NCBI GenBank assembly: GCA_029582155.1 | Contig: CM055897.1 | Coordinates: forward strand, 1,202,501-1,266,500 | DNA from: Panopea generosa | Lineage: Eukaryota; Mollusca; Bivalvia; Adapedonta; Hiatellidae | Direction: 5' to 3' | DNA: 64,000 nucleotides | Shown: piece by piece, positions 22,481 through 34,628 of the stretch | How the letters are laid out: each line of letters opens with the position of its first letter | Numbering within the stretch: the first letter of the stretch is position 1 | Position numbers and translations under genes: made by a program | Notes under the pieces: model-generated | Database searches by the model: none | Told to the model about the DNA's origin: nothing | The model's input: only the letters and a program-made list of their open reading frames with translations

Positions 22481-23980
22481 ACAAACGAATAGAGGGTAAA
22501 TCTAAAGTCCAATTGTGTGAAATTATCATGACAAAGACGAAGTAAAACAATTAGTTAAAAGCAATAAAAAATTCTTGTCTGGTTTGAGGATTGTCAAAAA
22601 TTGCTTGCCTGGTTTGAGGATTGTCCTTTCACATGTAATGATTTTTTATGGAATGAGTGGTCTGCAGGTTCGTAAAAACAGCGGGAAATTGAAATGTGCA
22701 CAAAGTTAATCGACTGTGAAAAACAAGGGTCATCCAAAAAGTAGTAAGAGCAGTTTTATAAATATAATACTTAAAAAAAATAGATTACTCACCTTGCTAC
22801 ATATCAGTGTAATTTCTTTTTTTTATTAAATGACACTCTTCCATCTGCCTGGCAACACTTGCATGCTATTGATAAGCAACCTCGGTTGATCACCTTCACC
22901 TCTGTCTTTACAGCAGGTTGCAATTCGTTGAAGTTGGTGAAGAAGATTAACCAGAGCAATTGTGTTAAAATTTAAAGTTTGGTGGGCTTGGCTGCTCTTC
23001 CAAAATGCTGGATATGAGTACTTTTCAAAATAATAATTTTTTTTTAATTTTTTCTCTCCTAACTTTAATTTCATTCACTTTTAGAAAGTGTTTGCGGGCA
23101 ATTCATGGACCAATCAATGTTGTTAATAAATTTGTTGAGTTTCAGCTGGATGGCTCAATCAGTAAAAAGGTTATGTAAGAATATATAGCTAAATTTGTCC
23201 CCTGTACACCCAAAAAAGTGATATTTTACATGAAGGCTTATATTCATATGTGTTTTATTTTTTGAAACCTAATTGTATGGGTTTTTTTTTCTTTTTTATG
23301 TAACTTAACCCTTGACCATTTGACAAAACATACTTTTAATAATAAATTACAAGTTATTCTAATCAAATTTTAATGTCATGTGACGGAACCCCATTCATTA
23401 AAAAAAAGAGATAAAATTTACTTTTGGAACACTACCATTCCAGCACTATTTTTCTAAAATCCTAATGTTCTTTTAATCCCTTTAACCTGTCTGCTTTGAA
23501 CAAATATCATAGTTTTATTAATTAATACATTATTTTGTTGGATGGTTTAAAGCAGCCCCCTGTGCACCCTGTTTTGGCAGGTGTCAAGAACATGTCAAAT
23601 GTGTACATAATATTTAGGCAACACTTGATAGTTTAGCAATTGGAGGTTCGGTGTATTATAAATACTGAGGCATATAAAATGACATATTTTGGAACTCAGT
23701 ATATTATGAATGCAAGATGAACAAATAAGTGCACCACACTGATGTGGATGTTGATATAATTACAAAGCCCCATATACATAGAAAGGGACCAACACTTTAT
23801 TGTTAAAAGAAGCATACGTGTATACCCTAGTGCATACCTAAGTAACATTGACTTAAATATAAGCAATTACAGTAAAGCACAACTGATATCAAAACTGAAA
23901 TGAAGAGTTTAAATAGAATATATGGGCATTTCACACTGCAATATCACTGTCGTGATCGTGATACGGCATAGCTTTTCCGT
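22481..23980. other. Spacer, no gene seen
   Basis: AT-rich, no exon or repeat recognised. A minus-strand frame at 22826-23074 lacks any known motif. Confidence 0.5.
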
Positions 23981-23988
23981 GTTCGGGC

Positions 23989-24027
23989 ATGGACAACCAA
24001 GATGGCGACAGCGATAACAACAAAAAG
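23989..24027 (+). CDS. Possible short first exon
   Basis: ATG followed by 13 codons (MDNQDGDSDNNKK) and an exact GTACGT donor. The context is a 5'-end-like CAAGATGGCGACAGCG. The phase (0) does not match the zinc-finger-like frame at 24807 across the acceptor at 24797-24798, so linkage is unproven. Confidence 0.2.
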
Positions 24028-24806
24028 GTACGTCTCATTTTCAATCTGTATTTTGCTTTTACCAACGAATTAATAACACTTTGTATGGCTGTTTACTGAA
24101 GGGAACTAGCTATGTTGTTGATTGCATATGCGTACAGCTTTTGGTTCCTTTGAATAAAATAAAGAATCAGCGATAAATGTGTCTCTATGATGGCGGTATT
24201 TTTTTGATCGAGAGAACCACCTAATTTGGGTCATTTTCTCTATCCAACACGATTTCTTTTTAAATATAAACCCGAATAAAATGAAAAGAAAATACCTTAC
24301 TGTCTCCCTGTAAAGTGCAGACTCGATAAATTTACTCTATGTATTCAAAATTCGTTATTTTCTATTTTGTGTAGTACACGGCATAGACACCGTGAAACGG
24401 CATGTACTTTCCGGAAAATAAGCCTAATATTTGGATACGGCATAGCCTTTATCGAAGAAAAGGATACGGTGCAGACACGTTTTTCTTAGTTTATACATTT
24501 GGTAACCTGAAACTATCAATTCAACTTTACAGCATTACTTATCAGATATACACAGATTATTTGCCTAATACATGTATTAAGTAATTGATCAGTATTACAT
24601 ATTTATCTACATGTAGTTTTTGAACTCATGCCATAGTGATAGCATTATATTGAAAAATAAAATCAAGCGATTTTATGAACACATAACAGATACGTGTTTG
24701 TCATATTTGTAGGTGTGTTGTGCATTTTTTGGTATACAATGGGAAAAAATGGAATATATAAGGTCGTAAATTATCAGTATGTTGTTTTCTTTCTCCAGAA
24801 AATATT

Positions 24807-25217
24807 ATGGATAGTCAGTGCTATTACTGCGGGTTTTCAACAAACCGTCTTCAAGACTGTGTTGATCATCTCGTCTCCCATCATGGTTCAAGTGTATTGA
24901 AGTTAAAGCACAGATCGTTAAATGCCCAAACGGGTGAGTCAGGATTTGTTACTAAAAACATCGGAATTGCTCCACAGCGATAATTAACCGCTAACCAATG
25001 TTTACATGTAGACGGAGGAAAATGGTGCGTGCATATTGTAATAGAAAAAATGACATCATTGGAAGAGTCTTTGCAAAACATGTTTCTTGATCTGAATGAT
25101 GACGATGCAGTTTTACAAAGTCCATTGTTCAAGAAACAAAGAAATTCAACGCCTCGAAAACAATCCTCGCAGTCTGTTGTTGCTGTTTTGAAGGATTGTG
25201 AATATGATCGACTTTAA
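24807..25217 (+). pseudogene. CYYCGF zinc-finger-like multicopy family member, in-frame stop
   Basis: After an acceptor-like TTTCTCCAG, the reading frame MDSQCYYCGFSTNRLQDCV, then HLVSHHGSSVLKLKHRSLN, shows a C-x2-C...H-x4-H zinc-finger-like start and a basic segment. It then runs on as TGESGFVTKNIGIAPQR, hits TAA at 24981-24983, and continues open as CLHVDGGKWCVHI and an acidic/basic tail to the stop at 25217. The arrangement resembles an expanded bivalve family of proteins beginning with a Cys-rich finger, whose function I do not know. The one stop in an otherwise open 136-codon frame suggests a recent pseudogene, a truncated product or a hidden intron. Confidence 0.5.
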
Positions 25218-25950
25218 AGTTACCGGGAGCCCAATATGATACATAGTGCCTTGGAGTATAAACATGCACACTTATAGCAAGTTCCATCCACATCAATGCT
25301 AGCCAAGCACACTTATGAACAACTTGCACTGAAACTTTAATGCAGATAGACACGGACATGGACGCTTGGGCATGTACAAAATCTTCCCTATTCATTGATC
25401 AGTGAAGTTTAAATATGGAATGAATCACCACACCAAAAGCAAACAGCAATGATTATACAGATCTGTTTTATTTTGTTTTTGGTTACAAGACAATTATCAG
25501 TAAAAAGTGATGAGTATATTGTTATGTTATAAGAATTATCAGTAAAAAATGATGAGTATATTGTGATGTCATAAGTAGTGAGGCGTATTTGCTGTCTGAA
25601 ATAAACAACATAATGGCAATAAAGAATCAAAAATAGAATGAAAATGATTACATGGTTTTTAATGGAATATTATAGAAGGAAAGGAAATTTCCATCTCCCT
25701 TCTAAATGCATGAAAAAACATATATGTATGAAAGTAATTTATTGTTGTAAACATTGTTAAATGTGGGAAATAAAATGAATTGGTGTCTCTATTGTATCCA
25801 TATGGAGTAAAAAAACACTGCAAAACATGTTATATATTTTACCTTACATATTTTTGTAGTGCACACATCAGTTTGTGTATTCTTGTTCTTGAAGCTGTTA
25901 AACTGTTGAAATCCCTCCAAGTATGAAAAAGTAATGAACCGTACACGAAA
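25218..25950. other. Spacer with a short duplication
   Basis: The segment AATTATCAGTAAAAA.TGATG is present twice (about 25493-25512 and 25535-25553). No gene seen. Confidence 0.5.
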
Positions 25951-25954
25951 TGTT

Positions 25955-26400
25955 GCATTGCAGATATGAAATGTGCGGTATGACAAAGTTACAGCCGGAC
26001 ACAAAATGTCACACAGACTCAGGGTTGTCAAACAATCTGAAAGTGTGACCTTGACCTTTAAGATACGGGTGTGGGTGTTGCGCGCGACACGTCGTCATGT
26101 TATGTTGATCATTTGTAGCAAGTATTAACAAAATCCATCTATGCATGACAAAGTTACAGGCCGGACACGTAAATGTCACACAGACTTAAAGTGTTGTCAA
26201 ACAACCATGAAAGTGTGACCTTGACCTTTAAGATACGTGTGTGGGTGTTGCACGTAACACGTCGTCATGTTATGTTGATCATTTGTAGCAAGTATTAAGA
26301 AAATCCATCTATGCATGACAAGCCGGAAACGAAATACCAGACGCACGGACGGTCTTACGGACGGACGGACGGACGTTCTGGTGGAAGTTTTGTTGTGGGG
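25955..26400 (-). repeat. About 170-bp tandem monomers (family D), minus orientation
   Basis: Two tandem copies, sharing GTGTGACCTTGACCTTTAAG and TAACATGACGACGTGT-type blocks (minus sense), run into a GGAC repeat at about 26345-26378. The same family in plus orientation is at 58786-59290. Confidence 0.85.
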
Positions 26401-26599
26401 TGCATAATTTATGTTATAAAACATTTTTTTTTTCATAAAATAAAACAAAACCTATTTTCTTTCTAACCCTAATGTCACAAACCTTGAGATCCAACCCTAA
26501 TGACACTAAAAAAGAATGAAAAAAGGTGAAAAAAAAGTAAAAGAAAAATGTGAAAAAAATGAAATTAACCCCACAATGCCATTTGGACGCGTTTTCGCA

Positions 26600-26628
26600 C
26601 TTGTGGGGTGAACATTGCACCCCACAAG
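26600..26628. repeat. Perfect 11-bp hairpin
   Basis: CTTGTGGGGTG (26600-26610), a 7-base loop, then CACCCCACAAG (26618-26628). It lies in a decayed repeat. Confidence 0.8.
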
Positions 26629-26739
26629 TACCAAAAAAACCAACAATGACATTCTGTACTGGCAACGCAACCCACAACTGCTGCTCCAGACGTACGAACA
26701 GACGCTGAGATTACTATATGCCATCCCAATTTTTTTTTA

Positions 26740-26770
26740 ATTTTTTTGGGGGGAGGGGGGGGGGGGGGCA
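26740..26770 (+). repeat. Poly-G tract
   Basis: Nearly pure G run with a single A, about 20 bases; prone to assembly error. Confidence 0.9.
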
Positions 26771-27153
26771 TAAAAAGAAGACATGATAGTTTACCGTATG
26801 AAATAATATATGTCAAGTTTTTAACAATGCTGTCGAGGGTGAATATCATTTTCTACTACTATGACCTGACTATGTACATCTGAGAGAACAATTATTGTCA
26901 TGTAAGTATTTGCGCCAATCGATCAGCGACAAGTTCAATATATAAATGTCATGCAAAAATGAAACAATAGTTCATGTCTTTTCATTGTTTGTTTACATAG
27001 TTTTATGAAACGCAATGTATTTTGGTATATTCAAATACGTCATAGCTTTGTATTTAATTTGTGAGTTTCATCCTAATCAAGAACACCAACCTATTATTAT
27101 GTTTTTAAATGCAGGTAGACTAAAGTTTACCAACTACTTCCTTAGCCCTCTGA

Positions 27154-27158
<5 letters not shown>

Positions 27159-27212
<54 letters not shown>
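27159..27212 (+). repeat. (GT)27 microsatellite
   Basis: Uninterrupted GT dinucleotides. Confidence 0.97.
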
Positions 27213-27214
<2 letters not shown>

Positions 27215-27855
27215 CCGATAACTTACTAGGGCAACTTTCTTCAAAATATTTTACAATTTTATTTTACAATAAATGAAATTATGAATACACAAATATTCAA
27301 TATACACAAATTAGTAAGATTAGTAAGATGAGCAAACATGAAAAAAATCCGGTCTATTAACGTTCCAAGCTGTAATTACACTAGCACTGTCCACTGTCCA
27401 CGTCAAGCTTTAGTTTAACTGATGTCGCGATACAAACTGCTATTCACTAGTATATTACTAATGTCGCGATGCAAACTGCTCTAAAACGTTAATTAATGTT
27501 TTTTACTGTTTTAAAATCAATAAGGTTATACTTATTCAAACACTTCGTCCGCGTCCGTGTGCGTAGGTATATCTCCAATCGGGTTATCTTCCCGTGTTCT
27601 ATGTAGTACTGAACTTCTATGGCCCTGCGTCGCCTAATGCCGATTACAATCTGACATCAGGAATGTCAAGTCGTCCATATGACAATTATGTTCGCTGTCA
27701 ACATTTAGATTACTAAACTATAGAAAACATAATATAAAAAGTACCCACTCATATACCGTATGTCGTGAACAAATTATAATGTCGTACACTCCTTGTCATA
27801 ACGTTCCGCATGGTGAAATTTGCTAACTGACAGAGATTTTGGTTTTCACACTGTG
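27213..27855. other. Spacer, no gene seen
   Basis: Contains a short direct repeat, GATGTCGCGATACAAACTGC near 27421 and TAATGTCGCGATGCAAACTG near 27460. Confidence 0.5.
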
Positions 27856-27857
27856 TA

Positions 27858-28325
27858 TATGGTCAGCTACTACCATTGCGTTTTCCATAGACTTACATAA
27901 TAACGTTTGGCCAAATTTTCACTATTTCTATCATTCGCGGCCCAAAAATCCTATATCATATTAAAGTTCTATCCTAGACTCAAATTAAAATGTCCCAAAA
28001 ATGGGGTCAAAAGTACCACATTCTACCACTTTTTGCCCCCCCTTAAGTTGGGTACCCCCACTTTCAGAATGAAAAAAAGTAAACTTCACCAATTTTACTT
28101 TCCATGCAGTTCCCTTGAAAAAACGAATTTAGTCAGTTACAGAAACATAATCCTAATTTTTTATTGAAACAAACATAATAAACTTATATTTTATTGTGAT
28201 CATTTGCCAGTTTAACATGTTCATCTAACCAGAATTAAGCTTACTATAAAAATATATGCCCTGAACATCCCTATACTTTTTTCAGCCAATCAGAGAGCTC
28301 GTCTCAATGGTGGTAGCTGACCATA
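27858..28325. mobile_element. MITE-like element with TA target duplication, 468 bp
   Basis: Terminal inverted repeats TATGGTCAGCTACTACCATT (left) and AATGGTGGTAGCTGACCATA (right), with TA on each outer side (27856-27857, 28326-28327). The interior encodes nothing recognisable. TA duplication suggests a Tc1/mariner-type or PIF-like source. Confidence 0.7.
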
Positions 28326-28763
28326 TATACGAAATAACCACATAAATACAGGTATATCTAAAAAAAAATTCATGGAATAAACCTGTCACGCGATGCCGTA
28401 CGATTCTAACTGTACAAAAAAGTTTACTGGTAAAATATGATTAGTTTTACAATAATAAACCCCTTTACTTTTTTTAAAATGCTCATCACTCATCGGATTT
28501 TTATAAAATAAACGTCAACGTGACTTATTCTTTAACCTTAAAATGAATTTATAAATATATATGTACAATGTTTTATCCCTATCTATCTAGCGATAAGGTA
28601 AACAAGCCTGTGCTACCTGATTTATATACATGTCTATACAACGTACAAACTTTGTACCAGGCTGACATGCTAATTCAGGCCACATAAATTAGTTTATTTT
28701 GTTACTTGTAAATATGTTTTTGTTGGAGGTCTTTGTAGCTATCGAGTTGTGAATATCTTGTAA

Positions 28764-28945
28764 CAGGTCCGTATACGGTAAATATACGGAGTTCAAACAG
28801 GTCTGCATATACGGAATTATAATAACATCGTATACTATAGACATACGGAGTAAAAATAGGTCCGTATATGTAAGTAATACGGAGTTTAAACAGGTCCGCA
28901 TACTTTAAGCACACGAAGTAACAACCCGTCTGTATTCTACAGATA
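28764..28945 (+). repeat. 34-bp minisatellite
   Basis: Imperfect units ACAGGTCCGTATACGG...ATACGGAGTTCAA, about 34 bp, four or five copies, one longer. Confidence 0.75.
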
Positions 28946-29587
28946 TAAGCCCACCATTGATTTTCTTCTTATTCTATAGTATATGAAGTATTTCTGAATG
29001 CTTGTCATTCATAGAAAGACCCAGATAAAAAATGGAAAACTTACAATTTATCGTTTGTTGACATCTGCAGTATGAGAAAAATAGGGGTCATCCGAGTTAT
29101 TGTTTTCAGGGTGTACACTGGTGACCGCATGAAAGTAGACGTATGTATCCATACCTCCAATCTCGAAGCATCGTTTCCTTTCAATGACAATGCTTTTAAA
29201 ATGTTCCAAATGCCAAATGAGCAATTAAGGTAGTTCGCGGTGTTTCTATCGGATTTTATTACATCTGGCGAAAATTATCAAAAATCTGTACACTTATACT
29301 ATGAAGTATCACTTTTCGTTTTAGCGTTGTTTTGGGACAATTTTCTCCGGGTTTATTCCCTAATATAATGGTCAATATTAATTGAAAATTATTTTAATAA
29401 CATTTTTAGATTGCTTCTTTTATTTCCTGTGATTAGATTATGACGATATTACAGATAAATCGCAGTTTATGTTACCTTTACATCTAATCGTTACAACGGG
29501 GTTGATTGAAACGCAGGTTTAAAAACAACACATTTTGAATTTCACGCTTGATTGCGTAAAAATGCTCTGGTACAAATCTTGAATTTT

Positions 29588-29922
29588 ACATATGTTAAAC
29601 TTTATTCATTTTACTACAATATAACTGAATAAAAAGGCGGTGTTTACGCTAGTTTTTTTCATAATTTGAATTCAAATAAAATATGAAACACTTAAAAAAC
29701 ATACGACGTTTGTCTGCTATTTCGGACGACGTCATATTTTACGTTAACTATTCAGTATATGGCGTTTTCATGACGTCGTCCGAAATCACAAACAGACGCC
29801 GTGTTTTTTTAAGTGTTTCATTTTAATTTAAATTCAAATTTATGAAAAAAACTAGCGTGAACACCCCCTATTTTGATTCAGTCATATTGTAGTGAAATGA
29901 ATAAAGTTTAACCTTTACATAG
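29588..29922. repeat. Long imperfect palindrome (foldback), about 145-bp arms
   Basis: The left arm ends in ATTTCGGACGACGTCAT (about 29732), the right arm starts with ATGACGTCGTCCGAAAT (about 29770), with about 38 bases between. Pairing continues outward through GAAACACTTAAAAAA/TTTTTTAAGTGTTTC, GCTAGTTTTTTTCAT/ATGAAAAAAACTAGC and TTAAACTTTATTCATTT. Probably a foldback transposon. Confidence 0.85.
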
Positions 29923-29971
29923 AAACAGTCCCATGACACATTGAAGACGTTATCTTACAAAATAGTATTAT

Positions 29972-30605
29972 TCGGTATTTTATAAATGCTATGATTGATT
30001 CAGTATTGTGTAAATGCATGATTCGGTAACGTGTAAATGCAACAGTATTGTGTAAATGCATGATTCGGTATTGTGTAAATGCATTAATTCAGTATTGTTT
30101 AAATACTGAGATTCGGTATTGTGTAAATGCATAAGTATTGTTTAAATGAATGCTTATGTATTGTGTAAATGGATGATTCGGTATTGTGTAAATGCATGAT
30201 TCGGTATCGTGTAAATGTTTTATTCAGTATTGTGGAATTGTATGATTCGGTATTGTGTAAATGCATGATTCGGTATTGTGTAAATGTATAATTCGGTATT
30301 GTGAAAAGGCATTATTCGGTATCGTGTAAATATTTAATTCGGTATTGTGGAAATGTTTTATTAGGTATTGTGGAAATGCATAATTCGGTATTGTGGAAAA
30401 GCATAGTTCGGTATTGTGTAAATGCCTGATTCAGTATTGTGCAAATATACATATAATACGGTAGTGTGTAAATGTGTGATTTGGTATTGTGGAAATGCAT
30501 GATTCGGTATTTTGTAATTGCTTTATTCGGTATTGTAGAAATACATGAATCGGTATTGTGTAAATTCATGATTCGGTATTGTGTAAATGCATGGTTCGGT
30601 ATTTG
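29972..30605 (+). repeat. 23-bp minisatellite
   Basis: About 27 units of ATTCGGTATTGTGTAAATGC plus ATG, with point changes and a few shortened units. Confidence 0.92.
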
Positions 30606-31189
30606 CCAAATTGTCACTTAAGAGCTTAAGCCTGATTTATATGTGTAAACATATTCGCTTCTCTTCCGTAACCACATCGTAAAAGAAAATAATGTTAATA
30701 AAAGTAGCCCCGCCAGATTTTTTTCCGATATAGATACCGCAGCACTCACATGTGTATTCTGTTATACACAAATACGCTGAGATAAATAAATAATTAAACA
30801 TATTACAAACAAATACTGCTGTTAGCAGAGTCTATATTAATGCGGTAGTCAGAGAAGCAAAACAATGATAATTAAGAGCATGGCAATAACGAAAATGGCG
30901 CCTTTTCCGCTTAAGATTCATGCGCAGTTCTCATACAAATATGTATGATAAAGAGAAACAAATGATGTTATACACAGATATTTTCCATGACATTCCAGTA
31001 GCAAGAATAATGATTAAAGTTATCATAAAAACTGAAATTCTCGATAATGGCTCTTCTAAATATGCCATCTGCAATAAAAAGATACCAATGGTTATATTTG
31101 CCGGAAATGCGATAACCTGGCTGGTAGTTACGGGGAACATGAGCTTAAAGAGGCCTCATCTATTAATGTATATCCTCCTTGGTATTACC

Positions 31190-31265
31190 TGGGTTCAGTT
31201 AGCTCAGTCGGAAGCGTCTGACTGGGGGAAGGGCGGTGGGTCAGGACGCACTTCTCTCATTTCAG
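31190..31265 (+). repeat. tRNA-like SINE head
   Basis: CAGTTAGCTCAGTCGGAAGC is a tRNA A-box-type stretch. It is similar to 58703-58785. No matching B box is intact. Confidence 0.45.
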
Positions 31266-31598
31266 GAAATCCGAAGGTTCGTCTTATTATCAATCTGTCA
31301 ATCTAAACAGTGATCGGCCATTTCCGCCTCAAGTGTTGTTTCGGTTGGATTTTTTCAGTCGAATATGAGCGGATGGATTATTCTGTTTGTTATTGGAGAC
31401 TTTGAAACGAAATGCGATAAAGAAGAAACAACACTGTATATTACAAAAGCAAAGAAATACGTTTCTTAGCAAAAAGTTCATATATAGCTTTATTAGTACA
31501 AACAATCATATTTACAGATGCATCTTTACACTGTTTTATTATATGTTTGTTGCTGTTGTTGTTTAATAAGGTATTCGGTTACATTAGGAATGTTTTAG

Positions 31599-31841
31599 AA
31601 TTCCAAAACTAGAAAACTGCGAGACCGATATGATGTAATAATTGAAGACGTTGAATCAGAACTGTTCGCTGATCGAAGACTGTTTGAAACGATTAGAAGA
31701 TTTATGAAGTCGTCGACTACTTTGAAAATTGCAATATTAAGATCTATGGAGAGCTTAGATTTTCCAAATAAAACAAAATCAATGTTGAGTGGATGTAATT
31801 CTCTAGATGAATGGAATAAAATAGTTCTCTGGTTTCTATAA
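31599..31841 (+). CDS. Possible terminal exon, unknown product
   Basis: After an acceptor-like GGAATGTTTTAG, an 80-codon frame (NSKTRKLRDRYDVIIEDVES, then LFADRRLFETIRRFMKSS) runs to TAA. It is charged and helix-prone and looks protein-like, but I do not recognise it and no partner exon is identified. Chance is possible in AT-rich DNA. Confidence 0.25.
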   Translation, partial: NSKTRKLRDRYDVIIEDVESELFADRRLFETIRRFMKSSTTLKIAILRSMESLDFPNKTKSMLSGCNSLDEWNKIVLWFL

Positions 31842-32625
31842 TAAATACAGTGGAAAATGAAATGATACAATTTGAAAATGTACAAAAACTTTCCCTTAGA
31901 TTGCAAAGGTACAGGTCGTTATTAGTTACCACACTTACATGCATAGCTGATATAAAGGTGTTACTAAAACAAAAATAAGACGGGGCTTAGTCCAGTTCTA
32001 ATAAATAGTCTTTAATTCGAGATTTAAAGGTCGGTATGGTATCAGAATATTATTTCCAATATACGAGTATGTCGAGATATTGAAAGGTACGCAACTCAAA
32101 CTTCATTCAGATTGTTGCAGGGAACAAAGTTTCGGGCCTTGAACAGCCACGAAAACACACATAAATAAAAATATGGTGTCAGTGGAGAAGTGACATCTCA
32201 TGTCTCACTATACAGTTGACGTTTGCTGTTTGACCTATGTAAAATAAGCTCTAGGATTTCCACGGTAAAAAATCCAAGTAGAAAAGTTTTCAAATTAGTT
32301 TTCCATAGCATGATTGTATCGCTCATAAAGTGCGTAGTACGTACTGGGTTTTTAAAGGAATTAAAGTGATACCCACCTGCGACTGTCTAGCTGATTTTTT
32401 TCCCGGAGGACCATGCCCCCGGACCCCTCTACAACTGTGCATACATATCGTTTTCAGCCAGGCTACGCCCCTGGCGATGACGATGCTGCAAATGCAGATG
32501 CTGATACTTCCTCTCTTGAGTAAGATTTCTATGGTAATATATTGTTACATTGCAACATTACGACAATAATATGTACAGTCGTTGATTATTATTCAAAATG
32601 TGAAGTTAGAAGTACAGCAATAGAT
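31842..32625. other. Spacer, no gene seen
   Basis: A GC-richer patch at 32395-32480 (CCCGGAGGACCATGCCCCCG) looks like a repeat fragment. Confidence 0.4.
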
Positions 32626-32628
32626 AAT

Positions 32629-32660
<32 letters not shown>

Positions 32661-32661
32661 A

Positions 32662-32727
<66 letters not shown>
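32626..32727 (+). repeat. (ATT)n microsatellite
   Basis: About 100 bases of ATT with two small interruptions. Confidence 0.95.
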
Positions 32728-33197
32728 ACCGTTATGGAATGGAAACGCATTTTAATCATTAGCATACCGTCCTACAATAAATAATCGGTCGATATAATTT
32801 CCCTCCATGGACTTGGTATGGTTTTATGACCCTTAGTATGTGTAGAAATATGTTGCAGGTCTATTTTGTCGTTAAGTATATAAGCAGAGACATTATAAAC
32901 ATTAATTAAGTCACTTATATATGCTTCTAGTTTTATTCTTTATATATTTTATTGCATCTAGATCTATATGCTCATTTAATTCCTTTTAGAAGATAGTGTT
33001 GATCAGTTCATAACAAATCTGATTCGAGGTGATATATATATTAGGAAATTTCTTCAGTATACACATTAATTTTTGTTTTTCCACTCAGTATTTTACCCGC
33101 TTTTCATGTCATTTTTAGACATATGGTCAAGATAAGTATCATTTTCGCTGTTTTATCTCATGTACATAACGTGTTGTATCAATGACTTGTATGAATA

Positions 33198-33412
33198 GTT
33201 TAAACTTGTTTATTTTTATTTCGATTGTGAAACAAGTTCTTACTACTTAGACAAATCACGCTCAAAGTCTTCGTGGGTAGAACCAGTTTTAACCATATGC
33301 GGAAAACTGTGTCTTTCTCCAGGCACACCACACACAGCCTAGGCGGAGGATAGAATCCTAGACTCCACGATCATGGGTTCGGTACTCTACCACTGGACCA
33401 CTTACTCCACTA
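33198..33412 (-). mobile_element. SINE family A, minus copy
   Basis: Minus-strand head AGTGGTCCAGTGGTAGAGTA, centre GGAGAAAGACACAGTTTTCC, end GACTTTGAGCGTGATTTGTC and a tail of AAATAAAAATAAACAAG. Aligns along its length with 35204-35410. Confidence 0.88.
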
Positions 33413-33991
33413 AATGATAATTGTACGAGAATCTCACAAGATGATTATATCCATTTATAACTTTCTTTTTCATGCAAATATTCGCCAATAGTTACACATA
33501 GCTTATGTTTATTGTCTTATATTTCATGCCGACTTTTAAAAAAATATATATTAATTATATAAACTACACACAGTATACCCTAGTGCGACAATTTTTATGT
33601 TGTCATTTTGTTTAGTAAAGATATTGTTATCATAAACAATTATTACACCAGTATTAATTTATGAAATTTAATTCAAATAAATAAACCATAGAGATAGTTA
33701 GACAGAAAAGTTTGAGACAGATAGAGGAAGACAAAATATGGATTAAATAATAAATACAATGCATGACAATATATGGATATATTATGTATTAATTTTCCTC
33801 TCAAATAGCCTAAACTGTAATAACACAACTACTAGTAGTATATATCGTGAAATATTAGTCTTTACGCCACTTCTGCACTCCCGTTTAAATGTTTTATATT
33901 TCTTATACGCTTTACATTTTTATAGAATAAATAATTATTACTATATTATATTATATCTAGTTGTGGAATTTCACATCATCACCGAAACTAT
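33413..33991. other. Spacer, no gene seen
   Basis: AT-rich sequence between the SINE and the inverted-repeat element. Confidence 0.5.
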
Positions 33992-34552
33992 ATACGTGAG
34001 GCCCTCCCAGAGGGGTCCATGTTCTCTGGATCTCTTAAAGTAATGCCTTTTGTTCCCCAGATCTCAAAAAGTATTTACCAAAGTTCCCAAAAAGTATTTT
34101 GTCCATGTTCCCCAGATCTCTAAAAGTATTTCCACTGTTCCCTAGATCTCCAAAAGTTTTAAACATAGTTCCCTGAAAGTACCAAATAGTGTTACCTTAA
34201 GTAAAACGTCTACTATAATATTTTCTATTATTATTTACACATCATCATAATAAGCAAAATCCATGTACTGTCTTCTTTTCCTTGTTTAAAATATCTATGG
34301 TCTATGGCTTGAACTTTCAGAGAAAAGGTGTGTTTTTTAAGTTACCTTTAAAATGTGCTTGTAAGCCCTGTGGCAGGGAACATTTGTGGTTCAATCACGT
34401 TATTTCAAGAACTTCGAGAGTTTATGATTATACAAATGCTGTGCGAGTTTGGATAAGATTCTTCGAAAAATGTGGGGGATGCTATAGCTTCTACAAGAAA
34501 AAGGTTAACGGATGGACGACGGACAATTTACCACAACATAAGCCCTGCTGGC

Positions 34553-34628
34553 CCTGCCGGGTGGGATTGAACACCAGTCTTACGATCCAAAATCTACGAT
34601 ATGAACCACTGCACTATTCTGCCTTTAA
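34553..34628 (-). repeat. tRNA-like SINE head, minus
   Basis: The minus strand reads AATAGTGCAGTGGTTCATAT, then GGTGTTCAATCCCACC, A- and B-box-like, inside the inverted-repeat element. Confidence 0.5.

Noticed and set aside
23989-24809. Two-exon gene joining 23989-24027 to the CYYCGF frame
   Set aside because: Exon 1 ends in phase 0, but the second frame needs phase 2 across the only acceptor seen.
30312-30617. A 101-codon protein on the minus strand
   Set aside because: Generated by the 23-bp minisatellite.
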